The translations under genes were made by a program, and so were the position numbers. A stretch of DNA of 64,000 nt, from assembly GCA_039707465.1 (NCBI GenBank), contig CM077658.1, positions 16,453,074-16,517,073 on the forward strand. The letters run 5' to 3'. Of this stretch, positions 45,173-56,665 are shown piece by piece. Position 1 is the first letter of the stretch; every line of letters starts with the position of its first letter. The stretch is from Rhabdophis nuchalis. Taxonomy: Eukaryota > Chordata > Lepidosauria > Squamata > Natricidae. The notes under the pieces were generated by a model. The model had not been told where the DNA came from, searched no databases, and saw nothing but the letters and a program-made list of their open reading frames with translations.

Positions 45173-46776
45173 GGTTCAGAGGGTCGTGGGGAGGGGCAGG
45201 ACCGAGGGGAGACAATTTTTATCCTCCCGGTTGGTGGCACGCAGCCGTTGGTTAAAAACGGTCGGGTGCCACAACCCTCGCAGGCTAGGTGGCCAGGGAA
45301 TACAGAGCCAGGGTCTGCGGCTGATGTTTTGCAACGCCAGGTCCGTTGTCAACAAAGCCCCCCTCATTAGTGACCTTGTGTCAGAGGGGGAGCCGGACCT
45401 GGTAGGAATTGCGGAGACCTGGTTGGGCCACGAGGGAGGTCATCCCCTCGTTGAAATGTGCCCACCAGGCTACCGCGCATTTCATCAGCCGCGGGCCCTA
45501 GGCAGGGGTGGTGGGGTAGCGGTCATTATCAAGGAAGGCCTGGAGCCGAGAGAGACCATTGTGCCGCAGACCTCCGGCTGTGAGTCCCTTTGCATGAAGT
45601 GGGGCCTAGGGAGGCAGTTGGGCTTGCTGGTTGTATACCTGGCTCCCCGCTATGTAGCAGCAGCCCTGCCCGAGCTCCTGGAGGTGATCGCCACGGTGGC
45701 AGTGGAGACCCCCAGACTTATAGTTATGGGGGACTTTAATCTGCCATCGTTGGGCGAATCATCCGCGGTAGCTCGGGAGTTCATGGCTTCCATGACGGCC
45801 ATGGACCTGACCCAAGTAATTCAAGGCCCCACTCATGAGGGTGGACATACGCCGGACCTCATCTTCATCTCGGGCCAATGGAAGAGTGATCTGGGTACAG
45901 GGGACATAGACATCATACCCTTGTCATGGTCAGACCACTCACTTCTCCGACTCGACTTTCCGACCGCTGCTCCCCTCCGCGGGGAGGCGGAACCAGAGTT
46001 ACCAATCTGGTACCGCCCCAGGCGCTTGATGGACCCGGATGGGTTCCAGACAGCGCTTGGGCCATTTCCTGTATCCCTGACCCGCGCCCCGATGGAGGAC
46101 CTCACGGCCGCATGGAATAGTGCGGCCGTGGGAGCCTTGGATCGGGTCGCGCCCTTGCGGCCTCTCTCGCGGCGGCGAACCACCCTGGCTCCTTGGTTTA
46201 CTGAGGGGCTGCGGGTGATGAAACGCCGCAAGAGATGCCTAGAGAGAAGATGGAGGGCTAGCCGCTCTGAATCTGACCGGACACAGGTGAGAGCCCATTT
46301 ACGGACTTACATCGGGACCTAGCTATCTGCGAGATCGGATCCTGCCCCACACATCCTCACGACCGATTCGCTCCCACAGAGAGGGGCTTCTCCGGGTGCC
46401 GTCCACTAGACTTTGTCAGCGGGCGACGCCCAGGGGAAGGGCGCTCTCTGTGGCGGGCCCGGCCCTCTGGAACGACCTTCCCCCTGATATTAGAACGACC
46501 ACCGACCTCCGCTCCTTCCGTGTAAAATTGAAGACCCACCTCTTTCGACTGGCCGGCCTTGAATAGTTCTCTCTGTCTTTTAACGATAAATTTTAATGGG
46601 TTTTTTAATTGTATTTTTAGCACGGGTAATTTATTTAATTCTATTTTAGTAATGTTTGTATTATCGTATATTGTTTTAATTATGCCTGTGCACCGCCCCG
46701 GGTCCCTGTGGGGAGAGGGTGCGGTTAATAAATTCCAATTTATTATTTATTATTATTATTAAGGCAGTCAAAGAGG
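45173..46776 (+). mobile_element. L2 LINE with endonuclease but no reverse transcriptase
   Basis: A 1,604-bp insertion has an 11-bp target duplication. It holds an open endonuclease region (to 46322). Then, at about 46320-46340, it jumps directly to the C-terminal end of the L2 protein and the 3' UTR with an ATT-rich tail. The RT domain and most of the C-terminal part are missing. It is GC-rich and little decayed. The internal deletion may predate insertion, which would make it a trans-mobilised derivative, or may have come later. Confidence 0.88.
45174..46322 (+). pseudogene. L2-type APE endonuclease fragment
   Basis: The frame is open from upstream Tigger sequence, and L2 protein begins at about 45174. 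The apurinic-endonuclease-like motifs of non-LTR elements are all visible in order: FCNARSVVNK, IAETWL, GGGVAVIIKEGL, VYLAPRY, VMGDFNLPS, HTPDLIF and WSDHSLLRLDF. They include the Glu, Asp-x-Asn and Ser-Asp-His catalytic positions. The region after the domain (LAPWFTEGLRVMKRRKRCLERRW) matches the linker before the RT domain. The frame stops at TAG just past the deletion junction, so no RT follows. Confidence 0.88.
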
Positions 46777-46844
46777 AAAATTGCTGTCTCACTTAACAGC
46801 AGAAATTTTGGGCTCGATTATAGTCATAAATCAAGGTCTACCTG

Positions 46845-48043
46845 TGTTAAATTTACATCCTGGCTTTTCCTTAGAAGTCAAATGAAATTGCACCTGATGA
46901 TCTTCCCTCATTTTATACCCACAACTCTGTGAAATAGGTCCGGTTGACTGACAAGAGTCAGATGGAAATCATCCAGTCAACTATCAAGTAGTATTTGCCT
47001 CTCCATCTTCCCAACATTAACCCCAACCCAACATTTTAACTCTTGGCTCTAATTTCCTAAAATATTCACCTTCTGTATAGATTATGCATCAGATTTATAG
47101 ATTCATGGAAGGATAAGCTGAAAAGCAGTGAAAATGAAGACCAAATTCCAGCAAAGCTTTAAAACAAGAGATGACCAAGAAAGGAAATTCAAGACCAAGA
47201 TGAATGGGTCACAGCAGGGGAGAAATGTGGTAATCATAGTGTTCCAATTATTTCCTGAACTATTCACCAAGGCAGGTAGTTACTAAATCAATTTTAGACC
47301 AAATTAAATTCAAAAATAGAACTATAGTGAGGGGTTGGAAAATCTTGTCTATTTATTATTTTATTATTCAGCTTTTCGTTCATGGTTTTGCTATTTTCTG
47401 TCCAGAATTCTTTATCTTGGTGGGTAACTTGTAAACACTGGTTGATAAATAAATAAAATTTAAAAATATAATCACATTCTTTTTTTCTAGTGGAAATGCA
47501 ACTTGCAGGAAAGACAAAGTTAAAGTAACAATATTATGAATACTATGCTAAAAGTTAGCTAGTGACACTAGATTAAGGAGATACTTTAGAATATGATTGC
47601 ATATGTTTGTTGTACTAGATTAATAAGAAAGTTTTAAGGGATTCTGTTCAATGCACGCAGTCATATGATACAAGATTCTTAGGAAATACGTGGAATGGCT
47701 TTGGGGTTTTATAATATAAAAATGAAAACTAAATAAGGCATAAAGAGAAAATCCACTGGATTGTTAAAAATGTGATAAATATTGGAATAAAGTATTTCCT
47801 GGTCAGTTGTACCTTTGGCAATAAACCAAACTTTCTCAAAATCCAGAATTTGGATTCTAGTATCATAGACTCATTGCAATTATAGAATTTCTTACAAAGG
47901 GATCAAGGAAAAAGCCACTGGAATATACAAGAACGCTTAGTTACATTTAGATCTGTTTAGCAAAATTCTGTGAGAAAAAAGAAGGTTTTGTAGACCATAG
48001 TGATGCTCATCAGACATTATTCAAATGTTTTGCCTTGTTAGAA
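46845..48043. other. Unique DNA
   Basis: Nothing recognised. Confidence 0.4.
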
Positions 48044-48126
48044 CCTTGCTTCTCAATGCTGGCAACAACTCCTGCGAGTTGATGTCCACGCATCTTAAAG
48101 CTGCCAAGGTTGAGAAGCATTTGTGT
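48044..48126. mobile_element. Palindromic hAT-type MITE remnant
   Basis: TTGCTTCTCAATGCTGGCAA and GCTGCCAAGGTTGAGAAGCA are inverted, with CTTAAAG inside. The central part is shortened. Confidence 0.55.
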
Positions 48127-49404
48127 TAGAAGATGGTAACATTTCAGAGATGAGATTGTTTTCTTGCCATGACAATGGACCAGCCAATTCCAAGATTTCG
48201 CCAGCAGGATTGGTGGCATTAATCAGATGTTCATTTCATTGAAAGATAATGCTATTCTCTGGAATATTTCTTTCCTGTTTAGCACATGATTCTCCTTAAC
48301 CACTGAAGAAGGCATGCAGAATAATAACATCCGTTCAGTTTGTGCATAGGCATCTGATTACCATTCCTATTCATTCCTAAGATTCTTTTATTTTATATTT
48401 TATTTTGCTAGCTACCTTCCAGGATAAAATGGAGCCAAGACATCTGGGCAATAGCCAAGTCAAAGCACCATGCACAGCAACACATGAATATGGCCAACAC
48501 AGTAGACGTCCTCAGGACAATTGGCAACAAATCTCTGAGGCTTCCCTCAGTTAGATTTTTCCAGCACAACTGGAGATGTTATATTGGACATAGAATCTAT
48601 GCAAAGGCTGCTGGAAGGTTGGCCACCCTGAACAATTTGGCACCAAGTTCAGGTCTGAGTTTCTACTCTCTGCTGACTGCATATAATTGATGGATGTCTT
48701 AAAATCCCAAGAGAGATCTTCATGGAACTCTACCACTTGCTTATGAACTAATTTTCCAAGGAACAGCAGTTGAAAAAAGTGCAAAGTCTTTATGGCCTGG
48801 CTTGGCCTGGCATTCTGCTATGTTGTGCAAAACACGCTTTCTTGTACTCAAACATAAGCAATTCATCAGTTCCTGCAGAATGTAGCATGAGTTACATTTA
48901 AAAAGCTAGGAAATTAGCTAATGCTTCAGCTTAAACCGTTTTGAACGTAATTTGCATTCTCTTTTTTGCTCTTTGGTGTCTATATATATATGAAGAGATA
49001 GAGAATCGTCTCTCTGAAAGACATAGTACAATGAGCATATATTATAGGATGGTTTTGATTCTGAACTTTTTCATCCTGAATTCTGAACAATGGACACTTA
49101 TGAATCATTTGTGCCATAGAGTGCAGCCTTTTGAACGAGTAACAAGAGAAATCAGTTTTGCTAATATATTTCTCATCCTGGTGCTCAGAGTCATGCTGAG
49201 TTAAAAATACATACACAGAACTTGAAAGTTACACGATCAAGTCGAACACTTAAGGCCCAAGGAAAGGATTGGAGAAACAATAAGATGGGAAATTATTGTA
49301 AAGGTGATGGACTAGTATAGGCTTCTGTAAACTTTCAGGATTCAAGAAGTGGAAGATATGGATAGTTATTTGGGAATAATCTGTATATAATGATCTCTAA
49401 TATT
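48127..49404. other. Unique DNA
   Basis: Nothing recognised. Confidence 0.4.
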
Positions 49405-49412
49405 CAATAGAC

Positions 49413-49532
49413 CAGGCATCTCCAAACATGGCACCTTTAAGACTTGCAGGCTTCAACTCCCAAAATCCCCCTGCCTGCCATTCTGGGAGTTGAAATCCAC
49501 AAATCTTAAAGTTGCCATGTTTGACGATCCTG
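49413..49532. mobile_element. Palindromic hAT-type MITE with perfect 8-bp TSD
   Basis: CAGGCATCTCCAAACATGGC faces GCCATGTTTGACGATCCTG. CAATAGAC is at 49405-49412 and 49533-49540. Confidence 0.88.
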
Positions 49533-49869
49533 CAATAGACAAAGGAAGGTTGGATTACCTCCAAAATGGCTCTTTGTTTAGCTTCTCCCTCTTACTTTTC
49601 AGAAGATGGTGACATTTTTCTTTTAAGAACATTTGTAGGGTTTTCCAATTCTTTATTACAATCTCTGGCTATTTTATTTTAAACACTATCTTTTTTATTA
49701 ACCTGCTAATTCCCTGTGCATTTAAATGATACCAACTTGAGGGCACTTGTTGTTGTTTAAAAAGAACACTCAATATTTTATATAATTATACTGATTACTA
49801 GTTGGACTACTAAGTGGCCTAATGAATGTCCTAGGAATACAAAAGAATGTCCTAGGAATGTCCTAAGAA

Positions 49870-50310
49870 AGGCGATGGTTTTCCCAATTGCAATGGATGG
49901 CTGTGAAAGTTGGACCATAAGAAAGGCTGAGCACCAAAGCATGGAGGTCTTTGAACTCTGGTGCTGGAGAAGACTTCTGCACGGTGGACTGCACGGTGAT
50001 CAAAACAGTCAGTCCTAGAGGAGATCAACCCTGCCTGCTATTTAGAAGGCCAGAGCCTGAAGAGGAAACTCAAAGACTTTGGCCACCTGATGAGAAGGAA
50101 GGACTCACTGGAGAAGAGCCTCATGCTGGGAAAGATTGAGGTCAAAAGAAGAAAGGGACAACAGAGAAGGAGGTGGCTGGATGGAGTCATGAAAGCAGTA
50201 GGTATGAGCTTAAATGGACTCGGTAGGATGGTAGAGGACAGGAGGGCCTGGAAAAACATTGTCCATAAGTCATGATGGGTCGGACACCTTCACAACTAAC
50301 AACAACAAAG
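49870..50310 (+). mobile_element. BovB (RTE) LINE 3' end
   Basis: The coding end includes MRRKDSLEKSLMLGKIEVKR, QRRRWLDGVMKAVGMSL and MVEDRRAWKNIVHKS. It is followed by GATGGGTCGGACACCTTCAC and AACTAACAACAACAA, the BovB 3' terminus. Upstream it reads as decayed BovB (TTTGAACTCTGGTGCTGGAG). It is 5'-truncated and broken by frameshifts. Confidence 0.92.
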
Positions 50311-50678
50311 GAATGAAAAAATATGAGTTCTAGTGCTCCTTTGGATAGGAAATCAGGACCACGTAGTCGGAGAAACCTAAATTCATTCCTCTCTCCGAAC
50401 CATAGGGAGAAAGCAAAAGTAAACAATTTCTGAAAATATGATTTTAAAAAACTATCAAACCATGTAATCACCAGGATTCATTGACTTGGAGGACCATAAC
50501 CCAGAGAAGGTGGATTTTCTTTTTAAGCAAGGAAGAAAAACTGCCAAGAAAGTAAAAATACAAAAAAGGAGATTGATGGTCCTACATCATGCTCTGGAAA
50601 GGACTTCATTTTCATAAAAAGTATCTTGAACGGACAGGAACAGTGGGGTCCAGCAGTGAATGAGCTTGTTGAGAACAG
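50311..50678. other. Unique DNA
   Basis: Nothing recognised. Confidence 0.4.
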
Positions 50679-50797
50679 AAAGAAGAAGAAGAAGAAGAAG
50701 AAGAAGAAGAAGAAGAAGAAGAAGAAGAAGAAGAAGAAGAAGAAGAAGAAGAAGAAGAAGAAGAAGAAGAAGAAGAAGAAGAAGAAGAAGAAGAAAA
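50679..50797. repeat. (AAG)n microsatellite, ~118 bp
   Basis: About 39 uninterrupted AAG units. Frames reading poly-Lys, poly-Arg, poly-Ser, poly-Phe or poly-Leu across it are artefacts. Confidence 0.97.
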
Positions 50798-53471
50798 GAG
50801 ATACAAGCCACACCATTTTTGCATGACATCGAATTACCTTCCATCGCCAGAGTATTTTGTGAATTGCCTACTATGTTATTATTCATGTATGTAAATATTA
50901 ACCGAGTCGCTATGTCTCGCATTACGAACATACGCATTTCCTTCCGTTTTGTTTCTGCGGTGTCCTAAGTGGAGAGCCTTAAATTAACTGCTGGCTCGCT
51001 CGTGCCCAGGACTATGAAATTAGTCCTGAAATTAAATAGCTCAATAGCACTAAGACATTCCCAACTACTCCAGCAAGCAATCACTCACCTCTAAGGTTAA
51101 CAGGATAAAGGCTGGATAAAGAAACTACTCATTAGAGCCGCTTTACAAAGAAGCAATTATGCGACTTTATAAAGTGGTTTCAAATATATTTTGCAAACTA
51201 TGACTCAAGACAAATATTAGAGGCAGCAAATTACAGTACTTAGAAGAATTATCACCAAAGTAAAGAGACTCTTAATCTATAAAAAAATATCAACAAAAGA
51301 TGTAAATATGGACTCCTCTATGGGTGGCGTATCTCCAAGGAAATATACATCTAATCTCGCAGTGTGTCGCCTCCCGTACCTGGAGAGAAGGTTAACAATT
51401 CAGAGCTGTTTCCTACAGCTATAGAATACATTTTGATGTAGATTTGCAGATATCAGAGACTTAAAATCTATTATATAATCATAGGGCAAGGGCAAGGAAC
51501 CTGCGGATGTACTTTTCTAGGGAAAAGAACCGCAATGCCTTTTTCTTTTCATTTTAATCACTTTTGCACTGAGATTATGTTTTATTCTGGGCATTTGGTC
51601 TGACAGTGTATTTCCCTGTTAAAGACAAAATTGTAGGTTGCATTGCATTAAATAGGGGATGATATATTTTATATGGAGACCCATGGAAAGCAGACAAAGA
51701 GGTAACTAGATTCTATCTGCCCTTTTGGCTGCCTTATGAGAGATAGGAAACATTTTGGTTTTAACAACTGGATTTATAGTTGTAAAAATGGAGGCTCACT
51801 TCTTCTTTTTCTTCTTCTTCTTCCTAAATCCTCAGATGCTTTGGGAAAGGCTTTAACTTTCATGCCATGTCTGCAATTGACAATATGCTGGGATTTTCTA
51901 CAGGGAACAAAAATCCATGTCCACAAGCAAACAGACATCAATGGCAGGGCACCCTTCTGGGATACAGGCACAACCATTTTCAAAACACTTAACTAGAAAA
52001 GTTCGGGTTTATTTGGGAATGGAATGTCTTGAGTCACCCACGTGCAGGCTAAGAGAAAAGCTAAATGTTACTTAATGTCACTTACATTTGAAATTAATTA
52101 AAGTTAAATGTGGTTGATAAGGTTGCTTTCTAGCCATATTTTTAATAACCTCACCCCTTGTCATATTAACATTTAAGGTTTAACATCATCTTTTAGAGGT
52201 CTCGAGATGAGCATCTTTGGAGTAGCAGGAGAAGGACGGTGGTACTCCAGAAATAGGCAGAAGATGGTTGTTAGTATCATCTAGTCAGGAAGTTCCTGAT
52301 GTAGATGAGCTTTCAGCTTGTGGAACATTCTGCCACATGACGAAGAGGGGGAGGAGAGGAGGAGCAGAGGGGAGGACTTGGGGTGAAGGAAGAATCTAGA
52401 TAGAACAAGACCATATAGGGAATAAAAACATAGGGAGGAGGAAGAGGAGGGCCAAGAGGGCTAGCTATGAGTATAATTTAATTATTTTAGTTAGCTCAAC
52501 TTCTTCAACTGAAAGTCCCAGGTTTGTTTATAAAAAGGAGGATTTCTCCTATGCCAACCATACAAAAACAAAACAAAACACCACAACAGTTTTGATGCAT
52601 AAATTGCTTGAAGATTTTCAACACTAAGAATTCTTGTTGATTTTAAATAAAAAAAACCATTGAATTAATGCAGGGTTTGAACAATCATTTTAATCTGTAC
52701 TGGGTGATGCATCAGACTATCAAATTCAATTTGATGTCAGCAAAACTAAAATGTGGAAATATATCCAAATTTCCTAATCGTGTTAGTGGTGGAAAGAAAA
52801 GCAGGCAGGAAATTACCACATTATATGGCATTTTCACTGGCCTCTGTACTGCGCTCAGTGAGAAGCATGCAATAAATAAAACTTATACCATTCTGCATCT
52901 AATCATGAGAATTTTCTCACAATGCGGCAGCCTTAAACAGCTACTTTAACAATGCATTAAATCAGTTGAGCTGGGCGGGCAGAGATCTCTTCCACAAATA
53001 TTCTAACAGCCTTTGAATATGATATAGATAAGACATTCAAGGAACCTGAGAGGATCAATACTACTTTTCTGTCTAGAGGGGATCCCTCTAGTTTGAAAAT
53101 GTTATTTACTTTTCTTGGAAGACATAGGATGTGAACTTGCTCAAAGGAAAGGCAACCAGATACTAGTTGGTTTATAAAAAGTAGGCACAGTCAATTTACC
53201 CACTTTCAAAAAACATGTTTAAAGAAAGGGCTTTACATTCCACATATATTCTACAGATTTCTACATCTATCCACAGATCTAGGTCAGTAGTTTATCAATG
53301 TTGCTAGACGTTGCTATCAAATTTTCCATTTCTCTTGTATGTGTTCTTTGGCTATTAGCCTCAATCCAAAGTCAGGATGTCTTTCCCTTATCTATGCATG
53401 CTTGGGGGGAAATGAAGGAGTTCTGTTAGGAACTGAGGTTTACACAGGTTTAGTAGATCCTGTGTGGGATT
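50798..53471. other. Repeat-poor DNA, candidate conserved element at 50820-51250
   Basis: 50820-51250 (for example CCTTAAATTAACTGCTGGCT and GACTTTATAAAGTGGTTTC) is repeat-free and looks regulatory. A purine-rich patch is at about 52340-52455. No exon was seen. Confidence 0.4.
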
Positions 53472-53752
53472 CAGGGGTGAGATTCTACCGGTTGGTTCGG
53501 GTGAACCGGTAGCTCCAACTATCAACTGGGAGCGAACCGGTTCACTCCGACTTTGAAGTGGGCCTGCCTGCCCGCCCCTGCGCTATACTCATCTATATTT
53601 CTTTTCCAAAGCGCAGCTGGTCAGCACAGCGCATCTCAGTTGCCAGAAGTAATGCGGAAGGTAAGCTTTCTGTAAACTGGACACGTGGGCGCAGTGCATG
53701 CAAAGCGCGTGCTTTGCGAACCGGTTGTTAAACCGGTAAGATCCCACCCCTG
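53472..53752. mobile_element. hAT-like MITE (281 bp) without clear TSD
   Basis: CAGGGGTGAGATTCTACCGG and CCGGTAAGATCCCACCCCTG are ~22-bp inverted ends. The ACCGGTT motif repeats as in the 31517 and 33708 families. The flanking 8-mers do not match. Confidence 0.75.
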
Positions 53753-54058
53753 CCTATTCTCCACTTTAAAAATAGGAATCTTCTTCTTGCGCTTTTAAAA
53801 TCACTTATAAACATCTATGTCAGATAAAATATTTCCTTTATCATTACACTTTAAATGCCCAAAACAAAGAGCCTAATGGGATCCAATCTGAGTTGGTCAC
53901 CAGCACCAGAGGTTTTGTCTTCCTAGCTTTTGGACTCCTGCTGGAGCCCATCCTCAGCGAACTTCTCTCTAGCAGAGTGTATATTCTGTGTGTGGTATTT
54001 ATATGGTGCCTAGTTGTGTGTAGCCTTTTAGTTGTTGATTGGGGTTCTACTTATCGAA
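53753..54058. other. Unique DNA
   Basis: Nothing recognised. Confidence 0.4.
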
Positions 54059-54549
54059 TACGGTGTTTCCTGAAAATAAGACAGGGTCTTATTTTGTTTT
54101 GACCCCCAAAATAAGCGGGGAGGTCTTATTATTTTTGAGGTGGAGGAGGCTCCTTAACCTTGGCCCGCAGGCCGAGGATCAGCTGATCCAAAGAAGGCTG
54201 GAAGATCTGTCTCTGTTTCTGGCACACTCTTGCAGGATTTATTTATTTTAGTGTTGCTGGCCCTGCCGCTCTTTTTGCAGCCGCCACTAAGAGAAGGAGG
54301 GCAGTAGCTAGGGTTTGCAGGAGCAGCCTCTGCAAGGCTGTTCCATGTGGATGGCAGATGCATGTGGGGCCCATGAGGCATGTTCCCCCCTTGCCCTCCC
54401 AGGAAACGGTAGGGACCGGCTGTGCATGCATTTAAATATTTTAGAGGAGGATTTATTTTTTGGGGGGGAGTGCTTATTTTAGCGCATCTGCTCAAAAGCC
54501 CAATTGGGCTTATTATCCGGGGAGGTCTTATTTTTAGGGAAACAGGGTA
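54059..54549. mobile_element. Short DNA transposon with GTTTCC...AAAATAAGAC ends
   Basis: TACGGTGTTTCCTGAAAATA begins it, and ATTTTTAGGGAAACAGGGTA ends it; these are inverted repeats of about 25 bp. TA is at both ends. AATAAGAC-type motifs recur inside. There is no transposase frame. Confidence 0.75.
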
Positions 54550-55525
54550 GTAGAGAGAAGGATGGGCTCCAACACTTGGAAGATTAAACATCTGGTCCCG
54601 GTGACCAACCCAGATTAGAGCCTGCAACATTATCCTGGGACACACAAATTTGTCTTTATTAATAAAAGCCTTACCTTTTACAGCACAAAATTGTTACTCC
54701 TCCTCCCTTACACAAGACATGGCACACCAGACGAAAGGTCAAATACACGCGATAGAATTCTAACGCCACAAAATTTCACTCCCATGTTAACACTCCTCGG
54801 ATCAAACCTGCAAAAGTACAAATAATAAATTTAGGGAAACAAGCAAAATGACCCTCCTGGTTGGTTGGTTTCCTAGATATCATCTACATATTTTAGAAAC
54901 GTACAACCTTCTAATAGAAATGAATAAACTACTCAACCATAAAGTTGCTATAGAAGATATTCTTGTTCTGATTGGAAAGGGCATCTGCTATCTGCAATAT
55001 TGATAATACTTTTCAAATTTCATCTGCTTTTGTTTGCCTTCTGTGTCGTCTGTTTAAACACACTGGGAATAATAATGAATCCCAGCATTATCTTCACTTT
55101 TTCAAGGCTGAACATATAACTTTATCACAAAAATAATTAAAATTCTTTGGCACTCTTGTATCTTTTCTATTAAACGTTATCAAGCAGTGACAATAAACTA
55201 ACATCAGTCCAAGGCTGCCCAAATGCTGCTGTTTAAAAGAAGGCATTTGTCCCAGGATGAGATACATGGAATTTGTGTTTGCAGGGTCACAGAATCCCAA
55301 AGTGTTTTTTCCCTTTTACGTTTGTATTTTAAATGAAGGAAAAACTATGAATCTGAAAATATGAACATGCAAACTATGTACTCTCCAAACATTAGATAAA
55401 GTTAAGGGTTGTTGTTTTTTTAATGGGACTTCTTATGTTTTTTAATAGAGAGATCTTGGTCATTTTGCATTTGAAATGCTACAGACTTGGCACAATAATA
55501 AAGCATAAAGATCCAAATTAGAATG
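54550..55525. other. Unique DNA
   Basis: Nothing recognised. Confidence 0.4.
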
Positions 55526-55557
55526 CTTTCCATGAAGTTTTTGAACTTCATGGAAAG
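55526..55557. repeat. Perfect 14-bp inverted repeat
   Basis: CTTTCCATGAAGTT and AACTTCATGGAAAG are separated by 4 bases, just before a SINE. Confidence 0.85.
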
Positions 55558-55567
55558 TTTGCATGAA

Positions 55568-55930
55568 GAGAGCCAGTTTGGTCTAGTGGTTAAGGCACCA
55601 GGCTAGAAACCAGGAGATCGTGAGTTCTAGTCCTGCTGAGCAGTGGTGGGATTCAGCCAGTTCGCACCACTTCGGGAGAACCGGTTGTTAACTTTCTGAG
55701 CAGTTTGGTGAACTGGTTGTTGGAAGAAATCATTAGGGCAGAGAACCGGTGGTTAAATTATTTGAATCCCACCACTGCTGCTAAGGCAGGAAACCTGCCA
55801 GGGTGACTTTGAGCCAATAATCAGGAGAGTGTGAGTTCTAGTTCAGCCTTGGACATGAAAGCTGGCTGGATAAGTCAGCCCAACTCTCAACCCAACCCAC
55901 CTTCAGAATTGTTGTTGAGTGAAAGATGGC
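55568..55930 (+). mobile_element. tRNA-derived SINE (Sauria-type), split by a hAT MITE
   Basis: GAGAGCCAGTTTGGTCTAG, GGTTAAGGCACCAGGCTAG and GTGAGTTCTAGTCCTGC form the head. After the MITE (55641-55777), the body resumes with CTAAGGCAGGAAACCTGCCA and ends in the GAA-rich array at 55968. Confidence 0.85.
55641..55777. mobile_element. hAT-type MITE (137 bp) inside a SINE
   Basis: CAGTGGTGGGATTCAGCCAG and TTTGAATCCCACCACTG are the ends. The flanks CTGCTGAG (55633-55640) and CTGCTAAG (55778-55785) agree at 7 of 8 positions. Same length as 33708-33844. Confidence 0.92.
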
Positions 55931-55967
55931 AGGAAGAAGGAATAAAAGACATATTTGCTGCCTTCTT

Positions 55968-56199
55968 TAAAGAAGAAGAAGAAGAAGAAGAAGAAGAAGA
56001 AGAAGAAGAAGAAGAAGAAGAAGAAGAAGAAGAAGAAGAAGAAGAAGAAGAAGAAGAAGAAGAAGAGGAAGAGGAAGAGGAAGAGGAAGAGGAAGAGGAA
56101 GAGGAAGAGGAAGAGGAAGAGGAAGAGGAGGAGGAGGAGGAGGAGGAGGAGGAGGAGGAGGAGGAGGAGGAGGAGGAGGAGGAGGAGGAGGAGGAGGAG
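55968..56199. repeat. (GAA)n-(GAGGAA)n-(GAG)n polypurine array, ~230 bp
   Basis: Three blocks follow each other: GAA, then alternating GAG/GAA, then GAG. All frames through it are repeat artefacts. Confidence 0.97.
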
Positions 56200-56570
56200 T
56201 ATAAATTTAATAAATAAAGATTATGGAGCAATGAGAATTCCCCACTTCATCTTCCGCAGTCTATCAAAATGCTGGTTTAGATTTGAGCCCATCAAATCTG
56301 CAATTTGTTGGACATGAGCAGGTTGATAAGGCCACATTTTTTAAATAGTTTATCGAAAAAGCATATTTTTTTTTGATAATTTTATACTTCTCAATTCTGC
56401 ACAATGGGCCACAAAACTGAACTATGTTTAATGAAAAAAAACTGACAACTTATTTCCAATGAAATCTACTGGCAGATGGCTATAGAAGGCAGTTTCTAAA
56501 GAACTGTAAATCTATAAATACCCAACTTAACCATGTTTAACCATATGTATATACACACACAAGGATGAAT
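56200..56570. other. Unique DNA
   Basis: Nothing recognised. Confidence 0.4.
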
Positions 56571-56571
56571 G

Positions 56572-56664
<93 letters not shown>

Positions 56665-56665
56665 G
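56571..56665. repeat. (GATA)n microsatellite, ~95 bp
   Basis: About 23 GATA units. GATA arrays are abundant in snakes (Bkm-type), which fits the proposed origin. Confidence 0.95.

Larger units (their letters stand above)
44897..46844 (+). mobile_element. Tigger/pogo-like element, both ends present, split by an L2 insertion
   Basis: CAGGTAGTCCTCGACTCACA (after TA) and TCAAGGTCTACCTG are inverted termini. The Tigger-like body lies at 44897-45172 and 46777-46844, with the L2 insertion between. It is non-autonomous; no transposase is seen. Confidence 0.85.

Noticed and set aside
50523..50968. Poly-Phe, poly-Leu, poly-Ser, poly-Lys and poly-Arg frames
   Set aside because: All are readings of the (AAG)n array.
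55831..56317. Poly-Glu, poly-Ser and Lys/Arg frames
   Set aside because: Readings of the GAA/GAG array that runs from a SINE tail.
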